Notes under the pieces: generated by a model
The model's input: the letters and a program-made list of their open reading frames with translations, nothing else
Told to the model about the DNA's origin: nothing
The model's database searches: none
NCBI GenBank assembly: GCA_030065935.1
Contig: JASJCP010000053.1
Span: 1 to 42,546, forward strand
DNA from: Xenococcaceae cyanobacterium MO_167.B27
GTDB taxonomy: Bacteria > Cyanobacteriota > Cyanobacteriia > Cyanobacteriales > Xenococcaceae
DNA: 42,546 nucleotides
Direction of reading: 5' to 3'
Position numbers and translations under genes: made by a program
Shown here: positions 33,590 through 42,546 of the stretch, one piece after another
How positions within the stretch are numbered: the first letter of the stretch is position 1
Layout of the letters: each line of letters opens with the position of its first letter

Positions 33590-34672
33590 CTAGCTTACAG
33601 CAGCAGTCTTTTTAGTACTAGCAGCTAATTCACCACTAGCGTATTTAGCAGCATAATCATCTAAAGTCATTTGTTTGATCTTGCTAGCATTTCCAGCACA
33701 CCAGAATTTCTGATAGCGGTCAGAACAAACTTCCTTCATGTACTTCATAGCAGGTTTCATGAAGTGACGAGGATCGAAGTTAGAGGGGTCTTTAACACCA
33801 GCTTCACGAATTGCAGCAGTAATAGCCAAACGGTTGTCAGTGTCGATGTTAACTTTACGAACACCACTCTTGATACCTTTTTGGATTTCTTCTACAGGTA
33901 CGCCATAAGTTTCGGGAATTTTACCACCGAACTCGTTGATTATATCTAACCATTTTTGGGGTACAGAAGAAGAACCGTGCATTACTAAGTGAGTGTTAGG
34001 AAGACGGCTATGGATTTCTTCAATACGACTAATCGCCAGAATTTCACCAGTAGGTTTACGAGTGAATTTATAAGCACCGTGGCTAGTACCAATCGCAACA
34101 GCTAAAGCATCTACTTGAGTACGCTCTACAAATTCTACTGCTTCATCAGGATCGGTTAAGAGTTGATCTTTGCTAAGAGTACCTTCAAAACCGTGACCGT
34201 CTTCAGCTTCTCCTTGACCAGTTTCTAGAGAACCTAAACATCCTAGTTCCCCTTCAACACTAGCACCAATAGAGTGTGCTACTTTAACTACTTCAGCAGT
34301 AACATTAACGTTGTATTCAAAGCTAGCAGGAGTTTTAGCATCTTCTTGCAAAGAGCCATCCATCATAACGCTAGTAAAGCCATTACGCATTGCAGAATAG
34401 CAAGTAGCAGGGCTATTACCGTGGTCTTGGTGCATTGCAATAGGAATGTGAGGATAGCTTTCTACTGCACCCAAAATTAAGTGACGGAGGAAGTTTTCTC
34501 CTGCATATTTACGCGCGCCGCGAGAAGCTTGTAAAATTACAGGGCTGTCTGTTTCGTTAGCAGCTTCCATAATTGCTAAAATCTGCTCTAGATTATTTAC
34601 ATTAAACGCAGGGATGCCATAACCGTTCTCTGCTGCGTGATCTAAAAGCAGCCTCATGGGGACGAGAGCCAT
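33590..34672 (-). CDS. fba: Class II fructose-1,6-bisphosphate aldolase
   Basis: Zinc-dependent aldolase of the Calvin cycle and glycolysis, cleaving or forming fructose and sedoheptulose bisphosphates. At 360 residues it matches the cyanobacterial class II type. [22 protein letters not shown] begins the barrel; the zinc histidines lie in AMHQDHGNS and later in TSHGAYKF and [27 protein letters not shown] is the E-rich signature of the family. A clear AGGAGG Shine-Dalgarno lies seven bases before the ATG at 34672. The gene ends at a strong terminator, so it is a single-gene transcript, expected to be highly expressed. I use the general symbol because cyanobacteria name it fbaA, cbbA or fda. 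Confidence 0.96.
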   Translation of the reverse strand: MALVPMRLLLDHAAENGYGIPAFNVNNLEQILAIMEAANETDSPVILQASRGARKYAGENFLRHLILGAVESYPHIPIAMHQDHGNSPATCYSAMRNGFTSVMMDGSLQEDAKTPASFEYNVNVTAEVVKVAHSIGASVEGELGCLGSLETGQGEAEDGHGFEGTLSKDQLLTDPDEAVEFVERTQVDALAVAIGTSHGAYKFTRKPTGEILAISRIEEIHSRLPNTHLVMHGSSSVPQKWLDIINEFGGKIPETYGVPVEEIQKGIKSGVRKVNIDTDNRLAITAAIREAGVKDPSNFDPRHFMKPAMKYMKEVCSDRYQKFWCAGNASKIKQMTLDDYAAKYASGELAASTKKTAAVS

Positions 34673-34791
34673 AGATATCCTCCTAATCTATATCTGTTGG
34701 TTTTGATAAATAAGTTTTTCAGAAAATTAAACTTCCTTACTTGTCTAATCTTAAGGTATTTTTTACTTCTATATGAAATTAAATTAACAAA

Positions 34792-35307
34792 TTATAAATT
34801 ATGTATTTTAATATTTTGCCACCAACGATTCAGAGGAAAATAAATTGCAGGAGTCCAAACACTAGTAATAATGGCGCAAGTAAGGGCAATACGTTGATAA
34901 TCTGACCAAATTGTTGATAGAGAATGATTATGTTGCCAACTGTGTTGAAAAGCCAACATTGTCTCTGCCAAAAGGGTCATAAAGAAGACAATCAGAGCAA
35001 CAGAGATCAAGTCTTCTCCAATATATTTCTGTTTATTCAGACTTGCTGTAATTACTCCTACTACAACCAAACTTAAGACATGGGAGGGGGGAAACATAAC
35101 GATCGCATCATGAATCCATCCTACAGCTATTCCTGCGATCGCGCCTTGCCACACAGAACGTTTCACACTCCAAGTGACCAACCAAATCAAAAGCCAGTTG
35201 GGAGTAATTCCTAGTAATTCTAGCCCTGGAAGGTTGGATAACATCAGCATGGCACAAACCATCACTGAGCCTATTACGATTAGGATATTGAGCCAGTAAA
35301 GAACCAT
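34792..35307 (-). CDS. mreD: Rod-shape-determining protein MreD
   Basis: A 171-residue membrane protein with five predicted spans, of the MreD type found in cyanobacteria. GLELLGITPNWLLIWLVTWS and the loop GIAVGWIHDAIVMFPPSH match the family, in which a conserved aspartate follows GW or G-x-x-x-D. MreD works with MreB and MreC in peptidoglycan synthesis along the cell body. Those partners are not beside it here, which is unusual because mreBCD is often an operon. The start ATG 35307 has no strong Shine-Dalgarno. It is followed by fba on the same strand after 119 bases, probably as a separate transcript. It is divergent from the tRNA-Thr gene. Confidence 0.85.
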   Translation of the reverse strand: MVLYWLNILIVIGSVMVCAMLMLSNLPGLELLGITPNWLLIWLVTWSVKRSVWQGAIAGIAVGWIHDAIVMFPPSHVLSLVVVGVITASLNKQKYIGEDLISVALIVFFMTLLAETMLAFQHSWQHNHSLSTIWSDYQRIALTCAIITSVWTPAIYFPLNRWWQNIKIHNL

Positions 35308-35406
35308 TGTATTTCTAACTTATTTTGACAAAAAGCCTATTCGCAAATATGCTAGTCAAAAAAATTTTTGTTATTTCGATTTAACTATGCTAATATAAAT
35401 TACTGT

Positions 35407-35479
35407 GCTGGTGTAGCTCAGTTGGTAGAGCTGCTGATTTGTAATCAGCCGGTCGCAGGTTCGAGTCCTGTCACCAGCT
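35407..35479 (+). tRNA. trnT: tRNA-Thr (UGU)
   Basis: 73-base cloverleaf. The acceptor stem GCTGGTG pairs with CACCAGC, the D arm is GCTC...GAGC, the anticodon stem CTGA/TCAG encloses TTTGTAA with anticodon TGT, and the T arm is CAGGTTCGAGTCCTG. CCA is not encoded. Discriminator base is U, as is common for threonine tRNA. Confidence 0.97.
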
Positions 35480-36258
35480 TATTAAGCTCAAAAACAATGA
35501 AATCTTTGAGCTAGAGGCAACGCAACCGATTTTAATTCGGTGTTAGTAGAGCTTCGGTTTGACGACTCCCATCGCGTATTGGCGAGGGATTCTGGGAGGC
35601 ACTCACGGAAAACCGTTGTGTACGAGCCTGGCAGCACAGCCAGCACCCACGGTGCGCCAAACACACACTACTCTCTCGCCCACCCCTTCCAACCTTCCCC
35701 TACAGGGGAAGACCATATGTTCTCTCCTTTCAGGAGAGATTAAGAGAGGTGGGTCTGAGCATACTTTTAATTTAGATTTTGTTAGCTATGTTTATCAATT
35801 TTGTTTCACTATTCCTGAAAGCTTTGCTTGGTTTCGGCTGGAAGTGGAGTGTTTAACACCGAGATTGGGATTTCCCCAACCTACCTTTTAACCAAAACGT
35901 CCAATTACCAGGAGTTTCACCGTAAATTTAGAAGTCTTCGCGACTGGCTAACTAATTTTTATTCTCTCACTTTAAGAGCATATTCACCAGTTTATCGACC
36001 CATCGAGGGTCTTCAACTTGTGCTGTTTCCTCTCATCGCGATAGCCGAGAGTCTCCACGGAGTAAGAAGATGATTTTAAGAAGCTCGGGAAATTCTTTCC
36101 TTAAATGTTAATTAGTAACTGACAGCAAAAATACTGTCAACTTGTTGAACATTGCGATCGCTAATTTCTAATAAAAAGCTCTTGCAATAGATCTAATGAA
36201 CTATAAATATAAAAGTACTAATTTGGAAGAGACGCAACATCCTTTTTTAGAGGAGAGT
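35480..36258. other. Hairpin-rich intergenic region after tRNA-Thr
   Basis: The first hairpin is AGCTCAAA/TTTGAGCT (35485-35512). From 35545 to 35757 the sequence is more GC-rich than its surroundings and folds into a series of short stems: CACGG/CCGTTG, GCACC/GGTGC, CTTCCCC/GGGGAAG and TCTCTCC/GGAGAGA. Two overlapping frames of 67 and 110 codons simply run through these stems and show no domain. From 35760 to 36258 the sequence is AT-rich with no supported gene. It may be a non-coding RNA, a folded repeat or a decayed element. Confidence 0.45.
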
Positions 36259-36903
36259 TTATGTCATATTACTTTCCATTGCCCAACGGGCTAATTCAGT
36301 ACGATTTTTCAGACTGGTTTTATTAAGCATATTGGACACATGACTTTCTATAGTGCGTTGACTGACATTAAGTCTTTCTGCGATATCTCGATTTGCCATG
36401 CCTTGTGCTACAAGTTGAACTACCTTGAGTTCTGTAGGAGTTAATTCTACATTATGGGGAACATGAATTGTTGGTGCGCCATCTATTCTCTTCATAGTAG
36501 AAGACAAACGCTTAATTTGATTTAAAGATGATTCAACCTGAGCAACTAGCTCTTCTGGTTCAAAGGGTTTAACCATATAAACATCTGCGCCTTCATTGAG
36601 TCCTTTAACTCGGTCTTGACTTTGACCTTTAGCAGAAAGGAATAGTACAGGAATTGTAGTTGTTTTTGGCTCTTCTCGGATATGCTTAACCAGTGAGTAG
36701 CCATCCATTTCTGGCATCATCACATCGCAGATAATCATATCAGGAATATTGCTATCTAACACTTCTAATGCTTCTCGACCATTTTCGGCTGTCATTACCT
36801 GATAACCTCTAAATTCCAGATAATCTTTTACTAGTAGTATTAGATTGGGGTCATCGTCAATAAGCAGAAGTTTTTTATTATCTCTTTGAGAGTTGTCTTT
36901 CAT
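36259..36903 (-). CDS. NarL/FixJ-type response regulator transcription factor
   Basis: A 214-residue two-component regulator. The receiver domain covers about residues 8-125: acidic pocket LLLIDDDPN, phosphorylation-site aspartate in IICDVMMPEMDG, conserved Thr/Ser in VLFLSAKG and lysine in YMVKPFEPEEL. The LuxR-type helix-turn-helix is at about 150-210 with LTPTELKVVQLVAQGMANRDIAERLNV (split around positions 152-178) and SQRTIESHVSNML. No cognate histidine kinase is adjacent, as is common for cyanobacterial NarL-type regulators such as NblR and Rre1; I cannot tell which ortholog it is. I choose ATG 36903; a GTG at 36912 would add three residues. Confidence 0.9.
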   Translation of the reverse strand: MKDNSQRDNKKLLLIDDDPNLILLVKDYLEFRGYQVMTAENGREALEVLDSNIPDMIICDVMMPEMDGYSLVKHIREEPKTTTIPVLFLSAKGQSQDRVKGLNEGADVYMVKPFEPEELVAQVESSLNQIKRLSSTMKRIDGAPTIHVPHNVELTPTELKVVQLVAQGMANRDIAERLNVSQRTIESHVSNMLNKTSLKNRTELARWAMESNMT

Positions 36904-37297
36904 AGGTAACACAATCGATCTGGGTACAGTTTAAATTGGTTGTGTTTTGTCTCCTAATTATTGATTTAATCTAGAAGGGAATTAGCAACCGATATTTTGA
37001 AACATTATCTTAATTCAGCAAGAACACAGTTAAACTCTAAGTATGGAAATATATGTATTGTTACATGATATAGCTATAATATAACTTAGTTAATAGTTTT
37101 TAACACTGTTTTCTCGTAAACTTTCTTCTGCGATGATAACCTTTAGTTTGGATTACGGCAAAGATTTTACTGTTAGTTAATCAATCATAATATCCCCGAA
37201 TTTTTAATTATCCCTAATAGTAACTTATAACTAAGTATAATTACTAGATAGATCTCAAGAAGCTTAAAACTATAAGTGTCAGAGAAAGACTTAACAA
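36904..37297. other. Divergent intergenic region
   Basis: About 390 AT-rich bases between the response regulator and the nitroreductase. A TATAAT hexamer at 37236-37241 lies 57 bases before the nitroreductase start and may be its -10 box, but no matching -35 is evident. Nothing else recognised. Confidence 0.4.
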
Positions 37298-37909
37298 ATG
37301 ACATCCTTTATTGAGCAAGTAAATCAATTAATTGAATCCCGTCGCTCTACTAAGCCTCGTAATTTTAATGGCAAAAAGATTGATGATTCGATAGTGTGGC
37401 AAATTTTAGAAAATGGCAATTGGGCCCCTACTCACGGATTGACTCAACCCTGGAGATTTAAGATATTTACTGATGCTGGCTTAGAAAAATTAGCTAATTT
37501 TCAAGCCTTACTTTATCAAAAACTAACTCCAGAAGCTAATTTTAGTCCAGACAAATACGAAAGAATGCAGACAAATATTCTTAAGTCTTCTCACGTAATT
37601 GTTATTTGCATGGAGCGACAAAAATCCGAGAAAATACTGGAATTAGAAGAAATAGAGGCTGTGGCTTGTAGTGTCCAAAATATGGCTTTAACTGCTACTG
37701 CTTATGGAATCTGTAGTTTTTGGGGTTCAGGAGGAGTTACTTATACTTCAGAATTAAAAGAATTTTTAGGTATAGGAGAAAAAGATCGCTGTTTAGGATA
37801 TTTATATCTTGGTTATAGTGACAATCCTGCTACTTCTAGCCGTCGCACACCAATTCAAGAAAAAGTAACATGGATCGCGGAAAATACTGATACTAATGAT
37901 TTGACGTAA
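37298..37909 (+). CDS. Nitroreductase family protein
   Basis: A 203-residue flavoprotein of the nitroreductase superfamily, which uses FMN and NAD(P)H to reduce nitro-compounds, quinones or flavins. The FMN-binding arginine motif ESRRSTKPRNF lies near residues 13-23. WAPTHGLTQPWRF (about 43-55) is the second FMN-contact segment, of the YdjA type. A later loop, SFWGSGGVTYTSELKEFLGI, has the conserved Gly-rich turn, and LGYLYLGYSD is the C-terminal strand. Natural substrate not determinable. The gene stands alone; it converges with ligA, with only 30 bases between the two stops, so transcription must overlap or end inside the neighbour. Confidence 0.87.
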   Translation: MTSFIEQVNQLIESRRSTKPRNFNGKKIDDSIVWQILENGNWAPTHGLTQPWRFKIFTDAGLEKLANFQALLYQKLTPEANFSPDKYERMQTNILKSSHVIVICMERQKSEKILELEEIEAVACSVQNMALTATAYGICSFWGSGGVTYTSELKEFLGIGEKDRCLGYLYLGYSDNPATSSRRTPIQEKVTWIAENTDTNDLT

Positions 37910-37939
37910 TAACTAAATTCATTATTAATTAGAGCAATA

Positions 37940-39982
<2,043 letters not shown>

Positions 39983-40111
39983 TTAGGAGAAGCCAAGCTT
40001 GATCTATTATTCAACCATTGTAACGGCGTTGAGTAACATTGCCAGCAAATAGATGTCTGGTATTCTTGACATTTTTCTCAAAAAAAGTGACAATATATAC
40101 AGAAAATAAAT

Positions 40112-40172
40112 CGTTCATCTCTCTCAAATCTGAAATAGAGAGACGGAAGTAGGGAAACTCCCGAAGGAACGC
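40112..40172 (+). promoter_or_regulatory. Glutamine riboswitch (glnA RNA, type I)
   Basis: The conserved glnA RNA elements are all present in order. CGTTCA (40112-40117) opens the first stem, closed by GGAACGC (40166-40172). CTCTCT/AGAGAG forms the second stem. GACGGAAGTAGG (40142-40153) is the invariant internal block, GGGAAACTCCC is the third hairpin, and CCGAAGGAACGC (40161-40172) is the last conserved block. The motif binds L-glutamine in cyanobacteria and controls nitrogen genes such as gifB. It lies 37 bases upstream of the DUF4278 start, so it probably regulates that gene's translation. By analogy with gifB, glutamine would turn expression on. Confidence 0.93.
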
Positions 40173-40208
40173 GCCTCAAACTTCTTTACAAATTCTCGGA
40201 GGCGAAAT

Positions 40209-40526
40209 ATGAAAATTACTTACCGTGGTATCAGCTACGAATATAACCCACCAACAGTTGCAGTAGAAGAAGATGCTGTTGCTGGTAAATTTCGCGGACT
40301 CGACTGGCGATTCCACAACCTCAAAAAACCCCTTGTCTTACAACCACCTGTCAACTTAACTTATCGTGGTGTAGCTTATTCTAATCGTCCTACTGCGGAT
40401 CAAGAAGCAGCACCAACAAGCATTAGGGAAAAATCTCGTTGGTTGATTTTAAATCGTCAAAAAGCAGCTAAAAATCGTAATGATTCCATGTTGCGTCGTG
40501 CTGCTCATGAACTAGGTCTAGTGTAG
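40209..40526 (+). CDS. DUF4278 domain protein under glutamine riboswitch control
   Basis: A 105-residue cyanobacterial protein with an internal duplication: ITYRGISYEYNPP at residues 3-15 and LTYRGVAYSNRP near 51-62 are the two copies of the DUF4278 motif. The C-terminal third is basic and helical (NRQKAAKNRND). AATTCTCGGAGGCGAAAT before ATG 40209 gives a strong GGAGG ribosome binding site. The riboswitch upstream ties it to nitrogen status. From memory, PirA, a small PII-interacting regulator of Synechocystis arginine and ornithine metabolism, belongs to or resembles this family; that is not shown here. A role as a regulator of nitrogen assimilation is inferred. A hairpin follows the stop by 14 bases. 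Confidence 0.9.
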   Translation: MKITYRGISYEYNPPTVAVEEDAVAGKFRGLDWRFHNLKKPLVLQPPVNLTYRGVAYSNRPTADQEAAPTSIREKSRWLILNRQKAAKNRNDSMLRRAAHELGLV

Positions 40527-40540
40527 ATTAACACCATAGT

Positions 40541-40561
40541 AGGGTGGGCAATGCCCACCCT
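40541..40561 (+). terminator. Hairpin after the DUF4278 gene
   Basis: AGGGTGGGC and GCCCACCCT pair over nine bases with a three-base loop. The downstream TTGCTTATCTTG is only moderately T-rich. This hairpin is also a common dispersed repeat in cyanobacteria, and terminator function is likely but not certain. Confidence 0.65.
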
Positions 40562-40627
40562 TGCTTATCTTGTAAAACATGACCACATTCGGTGAGCATA
40601 GAATTAAAATTAAGTAAGAGCAGGGTT

Positions 40628-40939
40628 CTAGTTTAATCTTTCTCTTAGATCAGCAGCAAAGTCTTCATAGCTCCGCAGAGGTGTGACGTGAACTTGTACG
40701 TGCTGTCCCATGTGCTTCATAATTGGTAAATCAAGAAGAATGCGGTCTAAATCATCTGGGGTTTCTACATTAATAATGGCAATAACTCGACGAGTCCCCA
40801 CGCATTTCCACAAGTCGATGATAACTCCTGCTGCTTTAGCTCCTTTCGCAGCATCCGCTTCTTCAGACCAAATGGTAAATAAATCTTTTTGGGTCATCGT
40901 GGCGGAATATTCTACATGAAAATCAAGATGGTATAGCAT
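40628..40939 (-). CDS. Muconolactone delta-isomerase-like protein
   Basis: A 103-residue protein of the MIase/dimeric alpha-beta barrel type. The core strand LYHLDFHVEYSATMTQKDLFTIW (read as residues 2-24), the central VIIDLWKCVGTRRVIAIINV and the terminal strand HVQVHVTPLRSYEDF match the muconolactone isomerase fold. In catabolic bacteria CatC isomerises muconolactone in aromatic degradation. No such pathway is visible here, and cyanobacterial members are of unknown function, so enzymatic activity should not be assumed. ATG 40939 is chosen. It is monocistronic and divergent from the glycosyltransferase gene that begins about 160 bases away, and convergent with the DUF4278 gene. Confidence 0.78.
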   Translation of the reverse strand: MLYHLDFHVEYSATMTQKDLFTIWSEEADAAKGAKAAGVIIDLWKCVGTRRVIAIINVETPDDLDRILLDLPIMKHMGQHVQVHVTPLRSYEDFAADLRERLN

Positions 40940-41102
40940 TGGTGTAATTTTCCCAGGTGTCTCGAAAAACTTAGGATCATGTTAGTGGCAAATTAAGAAT
41001 TTTCTCATCTAAACTTAATCTTGCTTCATAAGAACTTAATACACCTTTTATCGGCTTGCAACACACTTATATGTGATCCGAAAAATAAGAGGAGTATCAC
41101 CC

Positions 41103-42311
41103 ATGAGGCTGATAGTTTATTCTCATGATGCTTTTGGTTTAGGAAATATTCGACGAATGTTGGCAATTTGTCAGCACTTGCTCACTACTATACCTGAACT
41201 ATCAATTCTAGTTTTATCTGGCTCACCTGCAATCCAAAAATTTTCGATTCCTGAAAGATTAGACTACATTAAATTACCCTGTTTAAGTCGCGATCGCAAT
41301 GGCAAATTAGCTGCTAAGTATCTAACTTCAGATGTTGATGAAACTATTAGGTTACGTTCTAATTTAATTGAAACTGCAATTGTTGATTTTAAACCAGATT
41401 TACTGTTAATTGATAAAAAGCCTTATGGGTTGTTAGGAGAACTCAAACCTGCTCTTAATTATCTTAAAGTTTATTCTCCCCAAACTAAAATAGTTCTACT
41501 TCTGAGAGATATTTTAGACAAACCAAAGAAGACTGTTAAGGAATGGCAATATCACGGCTATTATCAAGCTATTCAACACTATTATGACCGTGTTTTGATC
41601 GTGGGAACAGAAGATATCTTTGACACAGCCAAGGAATATCAATTCCCTCCTATTGTGTCAGAAAAAACTAGATACTGTGGCTATATCCGTAAAGATTTTT
41701 CTCTGATTGCTCCTCAACTAATTAAGCAACAATTAGGAATCAACAAAAACGAAAAATTCATTGTGGTTACTCCTGGTGGTGGTGAAGACGGAGAACATTT
41801 AATAAATAGTTATTTATCCTGTTTGGAAAGATTAGATAAAAGTCAGAAGTTAAAGAGCTTAATTGTTTTTGGCAGTGAGATGTCTCAAGAATTAAGAGAC
41901 GCTTTAATGGCAAAAATTGCGAAAAATCCAAATATATTAACGCTCAACTTTACAGATAACTTGATGAGCTATATGAATGCTGCTGATGCCATAATTTCTA
42001 TGGCAGGATATAATACCATTACAGAAATTTTATCTCTCAACAGAAAGGCGATCGCTATTCCTCGTTATCAACCATCTCAAGAACAACTAATTCGAGTTGC
42101 TCGATTGTCTAAATTTAATTTACTTACAGGAATTCATCCTGAAGCAGTTACAACAGATAAATTATATGAGAGCATTATTGAGCAATTAAAGGGCAATAAG
42201 ATTTCAGAAAATGAATATCATCTTGACTTCAATGGATTAGATAATATCAGTCAAGAAATTTGTTCTTTGCTGCCTATTCCTGATTTTCTTAACTATCCAG
42301 TGGCTATTTAA
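41103..42311 (+). CDS. GT28-like (MurG-like) glycosyltransferase
   Basis: A 402-residue predicted glycosyltransferase of the GT-B fold. The N-terminal domain begins with MRLIVYSHDAFGLGNIRRML, where HDAFGLGNIRR has the His and Gly-rich loop expected at the acceptor site. The C-terminal domain carries the donor-binding segment VVTPGGGEDG near residue 225 and MAGYNTITEILSLNRKAIAIPR near 300, the family's Gly-Tyr-Asn-Thr motif. Donor and acceptor are unknown. I use ATG 41103 with GGAG eight bases upstream; a GTG at 41073 would add ten residues. It is followed by a sugar-nucleotide epimerase, indicating an exopolysaccharide or lipopolysaccharide cluster that continues beyond the window. Confidence 0.85.
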   Translation: MRLIVYSHDAFGLGNIRRMLAICQHLLTTIPELSILVLSGSPAIQKFSIPERLDYIKLPCLSRDRNGKLAAKYLTSDVDETIRLRSNLIETAIVDFKPDLLLIDKKPYGLLGELKPALNYLKVYSPQTKIVLLLRDILDKPKKTVKEWQYHGYYQAIQHYYDRVLIVGTEDIFDTAKEYQFPPIVSEKTRYCGYIRKDFSLIAPQLIKQQLGINKNEKFIVVTPGGGEDGEHLINSYLSCLERLDKSQKLKSLIVFGSEMSQELRDALMAKIAKNPNILTLNFTDNLMSYMNAADAIISMAGYNTITEILSLNRKAIAIPRYQPSQEQLIRVARLSKFNLLTGIHPEAVTTDKLYESIIEQLKGNKISENEYHLDFNGLDNISQEICSLLPIPDFLNYPVAI

Positions 42312-42370
42312 AATCCGATTTAATAAGCCCAATAATCTTTAGTAATAAAATAAAAAATTAATCAATAATC

Positions 42371-42546
42371 GTGAAACAAATTTTAGTCACAGGCGCAGCA
42401 GGATTTATTGGCTTTCATCTCACTCAACAACTCTTAGCTCAAGGTCACAAAGTTATCGGAATCGATAATCTTAATGACTACTATGACGTAACTTTAAAAC
42501 AAGAGCGTCTTAAACAAATCTATTCCCATCCTAACTTTGAATTTTC
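42371..42546 (+). CDS. UDP-glucuronate 4-epimerase-like NAD-dependent epimerase (5' part)
   Basis: Only the first 58 codons are in the window. It starts with GTG at 42371, then [20 protein letters not shown], the NAD-binding TGxxGxxG motif at residues 7-14, and [17 protein letters not shown], which is the signature of UDP-glucuronate 4-epimerases of the CapI type. It probably makes UDP-galacturonate for surface polysaccharide together with the glycosyltransferase 60 bases upstream. The gene is cut by the end of the window. Confidence 0.85.
   Translation, partial: MKQILVTGAAGFIGFHLTQQLLAQGHKVIGIDNLNDYYDVTLKQERLKQIYSHPNFEF

Noticed and set aside
35540-35891. Two overlapping frames after tRNA-Thr
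   Set aside because: They pass through a series of hairpins in two registers and have no domain, so non-coding structure is the better explanation.
40628-40939. A role in aromatic degradation from the muconolactone-isomerase similarity
   Set aside because: No catabolic genes are nearby and such cyanobacterial homologues occur alone; only the fold is supported.

Overview
The window is a stretch of cyanobacterial chromosome. The evidence is the abundant HIP1 octamer GCGATCGC inside and between genes, low G+C, heptanucleotide tandem repeats, and genes restricted to or typical of oxygenic phototrophs: Ycf46, Ycf35, a class C flavodiiron protein, CrtO-type carotene ketolase, the cyanobacterial Mrp cluster, a DUF4278 protein and a glutamine riboswitch. 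The species cannot be fixed from sequence alone; the gene set fits a unicellular, baeocytous or filamentous beta-cyanobacterium.

Layout. 0.2-7.2 kb (all minus): a probably 5'-truncated VWA/Ig-like surface protein, an unusual SDR with a zinc-knuckle N-terminus, ilvD, and a geranylgeranyl-reductase-family flavoprotein. 7.2-8.3 kb: repeat-rich spacer with one small membrane ORF. 8.3-12.5 kb (plus): ppc overlapping a stand-alone NDH-2-like flavoprotein. 13.05-17.3 kb (minus): seven-gene mrpCDEFGAB cation/proton antiporter operon with overlapping genes. 18.1-19.8 kb: crtO. 19.85-20.35 kb: remnant that looks like the right end of an IS200/IS605-type element, abutting rplT. 20.35-21.4 kb: rpmI-rplT (minus) and a DUF2470 gene. 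21.8-23.5 kb: an orphan 93-aa protein and a photolyase. 23.5-25.1 kb: palindromes, a PEP-CTERM protein and tandem repeats. 25.1-28.5 kb: DUF58 and transglutaminase genes flanked by heptamer repeats. 28.9-31.3 kb: RHH/zinc protein, ycf46, ycf35. 31.5-33.2 kb: flavodiiron protein. 33.6-35.3 kb (minus): class II fructose-bisphosphate aldolase and an orphan mreD. 35.4 kb: tRNA-Thr(UGU), followed by a hairpin-rich spacer. 36.3-42.5 kb: NarL-type response regulator, nitroreductase, ligA, glutamine riboswitch with DUF4278 gene, a muconolactone-isomerase-like protein, a glycosyltransferase and the start of a sugar epimerase.

Most genes are housekeeping or photosynthesis-support functions: carbon fixation and sugar metabolism (ppc, fba), branched-chain amino acids (ilvD), carotenoid and isoprenoid chemistry (crtO, GGR family), electron safety valve (flv), ion homeostasis (mrp), repair (photolyase, ligA), translation (rpmI, rplT, trnT) and envelope (mreD, DUF58/transglutaminase, glycosyltransferase). 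The points most worth a second look are the riboswitch-controlled DUF4278 gene, the split MrpA architecture (MbhD-like and MbhE-like parts on different genes, NuoL-like part missing), the RHH-Ycf46-Ycf35 neighbourhood, the SDR without its catalytic tyrosine, the SelD-less NDH protein carrying an in-frame heptamer repeat, and the transposon remnant whose last bases supply the stop codon of rplT. I see no CRISPR array, rRNA operon, prophage or intact transposase gene.
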